From Paludibacteraceae bacterium (GTDB taxonomy: Bacteria > Bacteroidota > Bacteroidia > Bacteroidales > Paludibacteraceae), in contig CAJOCN010000038.1 in assembly GCA_905233255.1 (NCBI GenBank), forward strand, positions 1-49,019: a DNA stretch of 49,019 bases, in the 5' to 3' direction. Made by a program: the position numbers and the translations under genes. The notes under the pieces are model-generated. The model did no database searches and had not been told where the DNA came from. It worked only from the letters and a program-made list of their open reading frames with translations. The first letter of the stretch is position 1. Every line of letters begins with the position of its first letter. Below, in pieces: positions 9,199 to 15,491 of this stretch.

Positions 9199-9654
9199 TT
9201 ATTTGAGGGTGTTGATATCAATTACTTTGGGTTGTTGAGCCTGCATGTTGTGCTCTGCGCCTGCAAAGATATACAGGTTAGTGATCTGACGAGCGCCAAG
9301 ACGGTTCTTGGGCAGCATACCTTTTACTACGCGGCGAACGAGTTTGTCAGCGCCTTTAGCGAGCAGGTCAGCCGGAGTGAACTCGCGTTGACCGCCCGGG
9401 AAACCGGTGTAGCGTACATAAACGCGGTCGTTCCATTTGTTACCGGTCAGCTGCACTTTGTCAGCATTGATGATGATTACGTTGTCACCACAATCCACGT
9501 TCGGAGTGTAGGACGGTTTGTACTTACCACGGAGCAGTTTAGCTACCTTGGAAGCCATGCGGCCAAGAATCTGGCCCTCAGCGTCAACAACTACCCACTC
9601 TTTCTTAGCGGTAGCCTTGTTTACAGACACTGTTTTGTAACTGTTAAATTCCAT
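9199..9654 (-). CDS. rplM: Large ribosomal subunit protein uL13
   Basis: Ribosomal protein L13, 151 residues, with WVVVDAEGQILGRMAS near residue 20 and the RVVKGMLPKNRLG motif. It is the first gene of the rplM-rpsI-rpsB-tsf cluster. Its promoter is at 9824-9854, giving a leader of roughly 165 bases that contains a shared motif (9772-9813) and a word-repeat stretch (ATTTACCATT words, 9697-9728). Confidence 0.98.
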   Translation of the reverse strand: MEFNSYKTVSVNKATAKKEWVVVDAEGQILGRMASKVAKLLRGKYKPSYTPNVDCGDNVIIINADKVQLTGNKWNDRVYVRYTGFPGGQREFTPADLLAKGADKLVRRVVKGMLPKNRLGARQITNLYIFAGAEHNMQAQQPKVIDINTLK

Positions 9655-9771
9655 TAATTTGTTTGTTTTAGGCCGAGCCGACAGACATCTTTCTGATTTA
9701 CCATTTGGTCATTTACCATTTATTCATTTGGCGGGTAAATTCACTGCCCAGCGCGGCAATTTATAAATACG

Positions 9772-9813
9772 TTTAATATGCCTCTGCGCGTATGTGCGAT
9801 GTACGTTCACGCG
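9772..9813 (-). promoter_or_regulatory. rplM leader motif shared with rpsB leader
   Basis: Begins close to the predicted transcription start. Minus-strand words CGCGTGAACG, CATCGCACATACGCG, CAGAGGCATATTAAA match those of the rpsB leader (8662-8699) in order. Possible ribosomal-protein autoregulatory site; inference. Confidence 0.35.
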
Positions 9814-9823
9814 AAAAAGCTTG

Positions 9824-9854
9824 CAAAATTACTACTTTTTTTTGATATGACCAA
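9824..9854 (-). promoter_or_regulatory. Promoter of the rplM operon
   Basis: Minus-strand -7 element TAATTTTG (9824-9831) and -33 TTG (9852-9854) with a 20-bp spacer, the Bacteroidota housekeeping promoter pattern. Confidence 0.75.
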
Positions 9855-9872
9855 ATATTTTGGCAAGAAAAT

Positions 9873-10112
9873 TCAAAAAAAGTGTTTTTTGTCACTTAAG
9901 GGAGTATACCCCTCCCCCGATAGATGGCGTTGCTTGCGCTCCGCGCGGTTACGTTTGATTGTCTGATAATAGCCGAAACCTGCCATCGGGTGACCGAGCC
10001 CGGAGTATGCCTCCTCTATCCTCTCAAACTCTGCGTTTTCTTTTGCCTGGATTTTGATTTCCCGACACCAGAAACGAATGTCCGAGAGTAATCGTTTTGT
10101 GTATTTGAACAT
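9873..10112 (-). CDS. Small hypothetical protein (79 aa), paralogue of 12445-12663
   Basis: Not recognised. It starts MFKYTKRLLSDIRFWCRE and shares nearly the whole of its first 63 residues with the 72-aa protein at 12445-12663, including SGLGHPMAGFGYYQTIKRN. The C-terminal tails differ (LSGEGYTPLSDKKHFF here). It is basic with no membrane segment. Both copies are preceded by the same leader block (GTCAACAATTACCAACAATT) and both follow the 3' end of a glycan gene (debris here, an intact GT2 there). The conserved coding sequence with differing tails supports real translation; the function is unknown. Confidence 0.6.
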   Translation of the reverse strand: MFKYTKRLLSDIRFWCREIKIQAKENAEFERIEEAYSGLGHPMAGFGYYQTIKRNRAERKQRHLSGEGYTPLSDKKHFF

Positions 10113-10133
10113 AATGAATTAGTGTTTTTGTTA

Positions 10134-10163
10134 GTCAACAATTACCAACAATTATCCAAAATT
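10134..10163 (-). repeat. Leader block upstream of the 79-aa gene (copy A)
   Basis: GTCAACAATTACCAACAATT followed by ATCCAAAATT. The same block is at 12719-12748 (copy B, 30 bases) and its first 21 bases are at 21144-21164 (copy C). All three sit just 5' of a small minus-strand gene. Confidence 0.7.
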
Positions 10164-10178
10164 TTATTCTTCAGCTTC

Positions 10179-10250
10179 TTAGCTAAGCGAAATAGTTGGA
10201 AGGTAGTACGCCAGCACTCTGGCTTTGGGTTGTTTCTGTTCAGATGTCAT
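10179..10250 (-). pseudogene. 5' fragment of a WbsX / GH99-like glycan gene
   Basis: A 23-codon reading frame starting MTSEQKQPKARVLAYYLP, then closing after five unrelated residues. The ARVLAYYLP start is the characteristic N-terminus of WbsX-type (GH99-like) polysaccharide biosynthesis proteins, which normally run to several hundred residues. Directly after it, another frame reads FQLFRLAKKLKNK, which looks like a gene tail. The simplest reading is an internal deletion fusing the start and end of the gene. Its ATG overlaps the stop of the upstream fragment in typical operon style. Confidence 0.5.
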
Positions 10251-10386
10251 ATATTGCTACTTCTTTTGTTTGCATTTTCTCGTTTCCTTTAACAATAGTG
10301 ACAGACAAGTTCCCGACTATAGTGAATTGATCGATCCGGTACCAAATCTTATGTCTTTGATATATATCGTGGTGGAATGCAGTAAT
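10240..10386 (-). pseudogene. C-terminal fragment of an unidentified gene
   Basis: Forty-eight sense codons end in KTKEVAIYDI and a TGA that overlaps the ATG of the WbsX-like fragment by 11 bases. There is no start codon at its upstream end; a stop (TAA) precedes it in frame. The coding-like composition and operon-style overlap suggest the tail of a former gene of the same glycan operon. The family is not recognised. Confidence 0.35.
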
Positions 10387-10445
10387 TTACTCTTGAAAAA
10401 TCTATAAAAAATTTTGGGGTCAGTATGATTTTTTGCTCAAAAAAT

Positions 10446-10476
10446 TTGCGGGATACAAAGATTTTTAGTAACTTTG
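10446..10476 (+). promoter_or_regulatory. Promoter of the truncated DUF4143 gene
   Basis: -33 TTG (10446-10448), a 20-bp spacer, then TAACTTTG (10469-10476). The leader that follows (10481-10540) contains repeated AGGACA words and can fold (AGGACACAA with TTGTGTTTCCT). Confidence 0.65.
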
Positions 10477-10574
10477 CAGCGAATTTGTGTTATATAGGAC
10501 ACAAAAAGGACATAATTGTGTTTCCTGAGCGAAACAAAAATCAGCAGATTCTGTATCCTACGCAACTCAAATAA

Positions 10575-11030
10575 CACTTTTTGTATAACTATGAGGTGGA
10601 TATTTCGCGAATGTCTGTACAAAGCGGACTGCAACGAAAAACCATTTTGACGTATCTGAAGTATTTGTCCGATGCCAAATTGGTTAATCTGCTATATAGC
10701 GACTATCTCAATGTGAAGAAAATGCAAAAGCCGGATAAGATCTACATTGAGAACACGAATATGCTGAAGGCTTTGGCTACGCATCCCATCAAAGAAGGTA
10801 CTTTGCGTGAAACATTTGCAATCAGCCATTTAGCATTCACACATTCAGTTGAATACGGCAAGCAAAAAGGAGATTTTGTAGTGGATGGCAAGTACACCAT
10901 CGAGGTTGGAGGACAAGGCAAAACCACTAAACAGATAGCCAATGTCCCCAATGCCTATATCTTGGCAGATGATATTGAATTTCCTATTGGAAACAAGTTA
11001 CCACTCTGGATACTCGGTTTCCTATATTGA
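10575..11030 (+). pseudogene. Truncated DUF4143 AAA ATPase (C-terminal part)
   Basis: About 150 codons that read like the C-terminal half of the AAA+/DUF4143 ATPase family: SGLQRKTILTYLKYLSDA is the winged-helix segment, and FVVDGKYTIEVGGQGKTTKQ is the nuclease-like DUF4143 segment. The N-terminal P-loop domain is missing, and an in-frame stop closes the frame upstream at 10572. Promoter (10446-10476) and terminator (11063-11084) are still present, so the deletion is internal to a formerly complete cassette. An intact family member is at 13902-15239, with low similarity. Confidence 0.75.
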
Positions 11031-11059
11031 TTTTTATCAAAATATGTCAAAGATCGCTT

Positions 11060-11305
11060 TCACAACCATCCACACGGGTGGTTGTTTGGGGTCTCTTTTT
11101 GAACATAATAACCCGACCGGCCATAAGCAGATGACCAGACAAAAAAAAGGCTCGTGTTGCGCAAGTGCGCACTATCTCTAATGAATTGCTGCAAGTTGCT
11201 CTTTATGGAGGCGTTTGCGTCAGGCACGATCAAAGATGAGATACACTTGTCGATGTATTTCTCGACCTTGTACACCGGAATGACGATGGATAAAAGTTTG
11301 CTCAT
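11060..11305 (-). pseudogene. Broken start of a GT2 glycosyltransferase
   Basis: The first 30 codons (11216-11305, MSKLLSIVIPVYKVEKYIDK and on to SLIVPD) are nearly identical to the start of the intact GT2 at 13793, including DNA upstream of the ATG. After that the frame runs into unrelated sequence (residues 31-81) and stops. It is a remnant of a duplicated gene, not a functional enzyme: the nucleotide-binding and DxD segments are absent. Confidence 0.8.
11063..11084 (+). terminator. Terminator of the truncated DUF4143 gene
   Basis: Nine-bp stem (11063-11071 with 11076-11084, one G-T pair), loop ACAC, followed by a T-rich stretch ending CTCTTTTTG. Confidence 0.6.
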
Positions 11306-11414
11306 ATGTATATTGTTTTATTGTTGTCAGTTATATTTTTACATACTAATTCGGCTAAAAATACCTCATAAGAGATAAAAATGAAGAAAAAAATGCATTT
11401 TCTTGTCAAAAAAT

Positions 11415-11445
11415 TTGCTCAATTCAAAAAAAAGCAGTACTTTTG
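11415..11445 (+). promoter_or_regulatory. Promoter upstream of the Abi_2 gene
   Basis: -33 TTG (11415-11417), a 20-bp spacer, and TACTTTTG (11438-11445). The predicted start is near 11450, so transcription begins with the hairpin RNA at 11450-11503. Confidence 0.75.
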
Positions 11446-11449
11446 CACC

Positions 11450-11503
11450 AACAAACTTACCCCGCTTCCCGCAAGATCAGCGCGCTTAGGGTAAGTCTTT
11501 TTT
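11450..11503 (+). ncRNA. Putative short RNA with intrinsic terminator, upstream of abi
   Basis: A transcript from the promoter at 11415-11445 would fold into an 8-bp perfect stem (11455-11462 with 11489-11496; ACTTACCC with GGGTAAGT) with a 26-base apical part that can pair further (CGC/GCG), followed at once by TCTTTTTT. This is a complete promoter-hairpin-terminator unit of about 54 nt. It ends six bases before the ATG of the HEPN gene, leaving no normal ribosome binding site. Could be a free small RNA (antitoxin or guide-like) or an attenuator of the downstream gene. Confidence 0.5.
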
Positions 11504-11509
11504 GTAAAT

Positions 11510-12400
11510 ATGGCACATTATACAGACAAACCTCTTTCATTTGCTCAGCAGATAGCGTTGCTAAAAAGTAATGGATTGACCATTACTGATGAGCCCAAAG
11601 CATTGCATACATTGCAACAGATTAGCTATTTCCGATTGAAGAACTACCTTATGCCTCTCATGAGTGATAAGGAGTTACATCTTTTTAAGCCAAACTCATC
11701 TTTTGAACAAGCTTATTCGTTATATAAGTTTGATAGTCGTTTGCGGAAATTGATAGCGGGCGAGTTAGAGAAGATTGAGGTCTCGATCCGAACTCAAATG
11801 GCATATATCCTTGCTGACGAAGTGGATATCTATTGGTTTGCCGATAGCAATAACTTTAATAATGCAAGTAAGCATGCGGCATTATTGAATAACCTTCAGT
11901 CGGAATTAGATAGATCGGATGAAGAACAAATCTTGCGTTTCAAGAGAATATATGCGGACATCTTCCCGCCAGCTTGGATGACGATGGAGGTAACTTCGTT
12001 CGGCACGCTATCCATGTTATATAAACTGCTAAAACCCAATTTGACAAAACGAAAGATTGCTAATTTTTACGGTCTAAGCGATAGTGTATTTGAGTCATGG
12101 CTGCATAGTATAGTATATGTGCGAAATATTTGTGCACATCATAGTCGCCTATGGAATAAGACACTTCGAATCCGCCCGCTATTTCCTCGAAAGACAGGAA
12201 AAATGTTCATGTCTACACCGGTACGAAGCGATAAACTGTATTACGTGCTTTGTATCATTCAGTATCTTTTATTGATAGTCAACCCAAGTACGACATTCCC
12301 TGCTCGTTTGAAAGCACTTTTAGCAGAATTCCCCGATGTGGATCCATCTGCTATGGGATTTCCGGCTAATTGGGAACTGGAACATATTTGGCTGTCGTGA
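11510..12400 (+). CDS. Abi_2 (AbiD/AbiF-like) HEPN abortive-infection protein
   Basis: A 296-residue protein of the Abi_2 family. Visible features: the N-terminal LSFAQQIALLKSNGL, the family box ISYFRLKNYLMPL (residues 38-50), and the HEPN ribonuclease motif R205-N-I-C-A-H210-H (Rx4H) in IVYVRNICAHHSRLWN. HEPN proteins with this motif are RNases that dimerise, and Abi_2 members are linked to phage abortive infection; family knowledge also places AbiF-like proteins near the ancestry of Cas13. The motif residues are intact, so activity is plausible. The gene has its own promoter and a compact hairpin RNA upstream and lies alone in a region of glycan-gene debris, consistent with a mobile defence islet. 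Start: ATG at 11510, six bases past a T-run. Confidence 0.9.
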   Translation: MAHYTDKPLSFAQQIALLKSNGLTITDEPKALHTLQQISYFRLKNYLMPLMSDKELHLFKPNSSFEQAYSLYKFDSRLRKLIAGELEKIEVSIRTQMAYILADEVDIYWFADSNNFNNASKHAALLNNLQSELDRSDEEQILRFKRIYADIFPPAWMTMEVTSFGTLSMLYKLLKPNLTKRKIANFYGLSDSVFESWLHSIVYVRNICAHHSRLWNKTLRIRPLFPRKTGKMFMSTPVRSDKLYYVLCIIQYLLLIVNPSTTFPARLKALLAEFPDVDPSAMGFPANWELEHIWLS

Positions 12401-12413
12401 TTTTTTGCCGAAT

Positions 12414-12436
12414 CAGTATGTCAAAGAGCACTTTGC
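12414..12436 (+). repeat. 23-bp boundary repeat, copy 1
   Basis: CAGTATGTCAAAGAGCACTT plus TGC, identical to 15401-15423. A diverged copy (ATATGTCAAAGATCGCTTT) is at 11042-11060. Copies lie at the edges of the cassettes in the 11-15.5 kb mosaic. Confidence 0.6.
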
Positions 12437-12458
12437 TGAAAAAATCAGCGGAGTGCTC
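12426..12458 (+). terminator. Long hairpin after the Abi_2 gene
   Basis: Stem of up to 14 bp: GAGCACT (12426-12432) pairs with AGTGCTC (12452-12458), GCTGA (12435-12439) with TCAGC (12445-12449), with G-T pairs between and a five-A loop. It is followed by a pyrimidine stretch on the plus strand and A/T-rich DNA on the minus strand. It also overlaps the last codons of the convergent 72-aa gene. Confidence 0.6.
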
Positions 12459-12663
12459 GTTTCTCTTGTTCATGGCGTTGCCTGCGCTCAGCACGGTTAC
12501 GTTTGATCGTTTGATAATAGCCGAAACCTGCCATCGGGTGACCGAGCCCGGAGTATGCCTCCTCCTCTATCCTCTCAAACTCCGCATTCTCCTTCCGGCG
12601 GAGCTTCAACTCCCGACACCAGAAACGAATGTCCGAGAGTAATCGTTTTGTGTATTTGAACAT
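12445..12663 (-). CDS. Small hypothetical protein (72 aa), paralogue of 9873-10112
   Basis: Not recognised. It starts MFKYTKRLLSDIRFWCREL and is over 85% identical to the 79-aa protein across the first 62 residues, then ends EQEKRALR. It is strongly basic (many Arg/Lys) and has no signal peptide or membrane segment. It follows the intact GT2 at 12747-13793 on the same strand, after the shared leader block (12683-12748). It may be a small accessory or regulatory protein of glycan loci; that is only inferred from position. Confidence 0.6.
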   Translation of the reverse strand: MFKYTKRLLSDIRFWCRELKLRRKENAEFERIEEEAYSGLGHPMAGFGYYQTIKRNRAERRQRHEQEKRALR

Positions 12664-12682
12664 AATGTTATATTTTTATCGG

Positions 12683-12748
12683 TCCACAAATTAACCAAAT
12701 TAAACGAATCTTTTTTCGGTCAACAATTACCAACAATTATCCAAAATT
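12683..12748 (-). repeat. Leader block upstream of the 72-aa gene (copy B)
   Basis: Two shared segments: TCCACAAATTAACCAAATTA (12683-12702), also found with small changes at 21105-21124, and GTCAACAATTACCAACAATT (12719-12738), also found at 10134 and 21144. Confidence 0.7.
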
Positions 12749-13793
12749 ATTTATTCTTGAATTTGCGTTTGAGGAAACGAACCACTCTTTGCATAAAGTT
12801 ATGCACTTTAAACCATGCATAGTATAACCTAAACGGCAACAAATGGTATATATGTACTAATCGATTCGGCTTGATCTCCGGATAGTGGGTCTTTAGGAAC
12901 TTATCCCACGCTTCAAGGCGCGGTTTCGCTGTTGTTGCATCAAAGAGGCTCAATTCGTGATAGTGCCATGTTCCCATAGATTGGTAGTTCTCTTCGGTAT
13001 AGGCATCGCGTGTACCGCCTTTAGGAACAGTATGGCGGTTACGACGAACCCAATCTAAGAGGAAAGTGAGCACTTTCGTTACATCATCAGCTGCACGCAC
13101 AGCACGTACTTTGGGATCGAACGACTGTCCCGGGCGACCGATATAATAGCGATAAACATTCAGATGGGTATAGATAAAGTCCTTTGCAATCGCTATAGGA
13201 ATTGCCTGCAGAGAGACGTCATCATACATCACATGCTCGCAGAATAACGGCAAGTATTGCTGCATCATATCCGTTCGGTAAACGGTGTCGTGCGCATAAG
13301 TCATGTCGTAGCCATGACCAGTACCCAGCCAATCGAACTTATCCGCATCATAGATAACATCCGGTGTCAGTTCGTCATGCTTTCCTTTTTCCGTATAGGT
13401 ATCGGTGGCTGCATAGTAATTCTGCCCGTCCAGCATCACCATATCCGTATCGCAATGACCGAGATATGTGATGAGTTTGGATAACTCGCTTGTCTCAAAC
13501 CAGTCGTCCGAATCAAGGTAGAAAAGATATTTGCCTACAGCCAGTTCCGTTCCGTGGTTCCAAGCTCCGCCATGTCCGCGATTCTCCTGGTCAATGACAC
13601 GCACGATGCCCGGATAGCGTTTTTCATACTCTTTGGCAAGCACAGCCGAGTTATCCGGCGTGCCGTCATTGATAACTACGATGTCCAGCAGTTGCAACTG
13701 CTTCCCGTCCGGCACAATCAAAGATGAGATACACTTGTCGATAAATTTCTCAACCTTGTACACCGGAATGACGATGGATAAAAGTTTGTTCAT
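12747..13793 (-). CDS. GT2 family glycosyltransferase
   Basis: A 348-residue GT-A fold inverting glycosyltransferase. The N-terminal LSIVIPVYKVEKFIDKCI strand-helix, VINDGTPDNS nucleotide-binding loop (residues 40-49) and DSDD at 94-97 (metal/DxD site) are present. The C-terminal half (HIYHLLPFRLYYAWFKVHNF) and a basic tail suggest peripheral membrane attachment. It probably adds a sugar in capsule or O-antigen assembly. Two broken copies of its first codons lie nearby (11216-11305 and 15454-15486), so this gene's start has been duplicated repeatedly. It is downstream of the intact DUF4143 gene's terminator; no strong promoter was seen in the 50 bases before its ATG. Confidence 0.9.
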   Translation of the reverse strand: MNKLLSIVIPVYKVEKFIDKCISSLIVPDGKQLQLLDIVVINDGTPDNSAVLAKEYEKRYPGIVRVIDQENRGHGGAWNHGTELAVGKYLFYLDSDDWFETSELSKLITYLGHCDTDMVMLDGQNYYAATDTYTEKGKHDELTPDVIYDADKFDWLGTGHGYDMTYAHDTVYRTDMMQQYLPLFCEHVMYDDVSLQAIPIAIAKDFIYTHLNVYRYYIGRPGQSFDPKVRAVRAADDVTKVLTFLLDWVRRNRHTVPKGGTRDAYTEENYQSMGTWHYHELSLFDATTAKPRLEAWDKFLKTHYPEIKPNRLVHIYHLLPFRLYYAWFKVHNFMQRVVRFLKRKFKNK

Positions 13794-13839
13794 ATGTATT
13801 GTTGTTTTATTGTCTATTATAGCCGCTTAGTTACGCAAA

Positions 13840-13878
13840 AAAAAGCGGTAAGTCCGCATATTGGATTTACCGCTTTTT
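13840..13878 (-). terminator. Strong terminator after the DUF4143 gene
   Basis: A 16-bp stem (13840-13855 with 13863-13878; core GCGGTAA/TTACCGC with one G-T pair), loop of 7, flanked by A-runs and T-runs, so it can act in both directions. Confidence 0.85.
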
Positions 13879-13901
13879 ACAACAATTATCAATATTATCT
13901 A

Positions 13902-15239
13902 TCACATATCCGTCAACAAAAATGCCATGTAGAAAGGTATCGTTAGCAATGCGCCGTCGCGTCCGACATTATAATCACCTATCTTGATTGCGTGCTTGAC
14001 GTGGTATTTCTCCGGGTGTGCCAAGACTGTTCGCATAGACTTGGCGTTACCGGTACGAGCTTTGCACTCGACAGGCACACATTCGCCTTTATAACGCATT
14101 AAGAAGTCCAATTCGACTCCCCCGTCTTTGTGGTAATAGTACAACTTACGCCCCATCTTACCCAAAATGTCAGCCATCAGACTCTCATAAATAGCGCCTT
14201 TGTATGCCCCCAAGTCACCTTGCATAATGCTCCAGGCTGTACCATCGTCTAACATACTGACAAGCAATCCGGTATCGGCCATATATACTTTGAACTGGTC
14301 GTTTATAGCGACTCCTTCAAGGGGCAGCTCTGTAATCTCCGTATTATAACAGCGGCGAATGATACCCGCATCTTCAATCCATTGCAAACTGCCGTAATAA
14401 TCCCGACTTTTAGCACCCGGACGAACGACAGAATACGTGAACTTTTTATATTCACGTGCCAACTGCTTTGGAATGGATTCGAAACACTCACGGATACGTG
14501 GTTTATCCGGCGTGAGTGCATATTTAATCATATCGGCCTTGTAAGTCTCGACAATCTCTCTTTGAACGGTCAGCAGCGAACCAACCTGCTGTGTGACAAG
14601 AAAGATACTAACGGCTTCCGGCATTCCTCCTACAAACACATATTGCAGCAACAATTCACGGAAACGCGTGTGGAATGCAGGTTCTACGGGAGTCTCGTCT
14701 TTTAGATGCTGACGCAGGATGTCTATATGCTCTTCGCGAATACCATTAGCCCACAGCCATTCCTCGAAATCCATGGGATACATATTGACAACCCGTTCAA
14801 AGCCAACAGGAATAGATGCTTCCCTTTCTTCAGCCTGCTCCTCTTTGGTCTTATAGCCGTTTACGCCAAGCAATGAACCGGTACAAAGCACATCATATCG
14901 TCCGTCCAGACTGAAATATTTCAAAGACGAACGAGCAATGGGACAATCCTGTATCTCATCGAACACAAAACATGTACTATGTGGCTCTACCACAGCATTA
15001 GGCAATGCTGCAGTAATACGCATTACGATAGAGTTGATGTCTAAATTCGGGTAAAAGAATTGCTTGTATTCCGGATAAGCTCTAAAATCCAGATAGATAA
15101 CATGCTTGTAGTTCGCTTTTGCGAATGCTAATACAGAACTGGTCTTTCCGCATTGACGAACACCTTTAATTACCAAAGGCTTGCGTTTGGACTGTTTTTT
15201 CCATTCCAGAAGGAGTGTTTCAATCTTTCGTTTATACAT
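13902..15239 (-). CDS. AAA family ATPase with DUF4143 domain
   Basis: A 445-residue protein of the AAA_14/DUF4143 family, common in Bacteroidota in many copies; the role is not established (often described as an archaeal-type STAND-like or restriction-endonuclease-like ATPase). Walker A is GVRQCGKT (residues 26-33), Walker B is CFVFDEIQ (D94-E95), and sensor CTGSLLG follows. The C-terminal DUF4143 part has DGGVELDFLMRYKGECVPVECKA, with the E-x-K pattern of PD-(D/E)xK-like nuclease folds. It has its own promoter (15335-15365), three phased leader repeats and a strong terminator: a self-contained cassette placed between a broken and an intact GT2 start. Confidence 0.92.
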   Translation of the reverse strand: MYKRKIETLLLEWKKQSKRKPLVIKGVRQCGKTSSVLAFAKANYKHVIYLDFRAYPEYKQFFYPNLDINSIVMRITAALPNAVVEPHSTCFVFDEIQDCPIARSSLKYFSLDGRYDVLCTGSLLGVNGYKTKEEQAEEREASIPVGFERVVNMYPMDFEEWLWANGIREEHIDILRQHLKDETPVEPAFHTRFRELLLQYVFVGGMPEAVSIFLVTQQVGSLLTVQREIVETYKADMIKYALTPDKPRIRECFESIPKQLAREYKKFTYSVVRPGAKSRDYYGSLQWIEDAGIIRRCYNTEITELPLEGVAINDQFKVYMADTGLLVSMLDDGTAWSIMQGDLGAYKGAIYESLMADILGKMGRKLYYYHKDGGVELDFLMRYKGECVPVECKARTGNAKSMRTVLAHPEKYHVKHAIKIGDYNVGRDGALLTIPFYMAFLLTDM

Positions 15240-15257
15240 ATTACACCTTTTTATACT

Positions 15258-15328
15258 GACTTTTCAATGGTATCTCCACCTTTTCATACCGACTTTTTAT
15301 AAAAGTCACACATTTTCATATCGACTTT
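15258..15328 (-). repeat. Three phased repeats in the DUF4143 leader
   Basis: Minus-strand units of the form AAAGTCNGTATRAAAAGGTG begin at 15328, 15296 and 15263, a period of 32-33 bases (about three helical turns). They lie between the predicted start of transcription and the ATG. They could be protein operators or RNA motifs for autoregulation. Confidence 0.65.
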
Positions 15329-15334
15329 CGGCTG

Positions 15335-15365
15335 CAAAGGTACAACAAAAGTTTGACATATGCAA
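15335..15365 (-). promoter_or_regulatory. Promoter of the DUF4143 gene
   Basis: Minus-strand -33 TTGCATATGT (from 15365), a 20-bp spacer after TTG, and TACCTTTG (15335-15342). Confidence 0.8.
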
Positions 15366-15400
15366 GAATTTTGGCGTTTTTTTACTTTTTTCGGTAAATC

Positions 15401-15423
15401 CAGTATGTCAAAGAGCACTTTGC
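15401..15423 (+). repeat. 23-bp boundary repeat, copy 2
   Basis: Identical to 12414-12436. It contains a small dyad (CAAAG AGCA CTTTG) and is followed by a T-run. Confidence 0.6.
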
Positions 15424-15453
15424 GTTTTTTATATCTACTCTCCTCCCCCATTC

Positions 15454-15486
15454 TACCGGAATGACGATGGATAAGAGTTTCTTCAT
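15454..15486 (-). pseudogene. Third, very short GT2 start remnant
   Basis: Eleven codons MKKLLSIVIPV, followed by unrelated sequence. The DNA (15454-15486) is almost identical to the first 33 bases of the intact GT2 at 13793. It begins five bases after the stop of the upstream glycosyltransferase gene (15492), where the next operon gene would be expected. Suggests that the DUF4143 cassette split the operon here. Confidence 0.7.
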
Positions 15487-15491
15487 GAGGA

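Noticed and set aside
9160..9700. Possible separate gene on the plus strand across rplM
   Set aside because: Antisense shadow of rplM, which has all L13 motifs.
10225..10407. 60-codon plus-strand frame
   Set aside because: It lies opposite the better-supported minus-strand glycan-gene fragments and has Cys/Phe-rich shadow composition.
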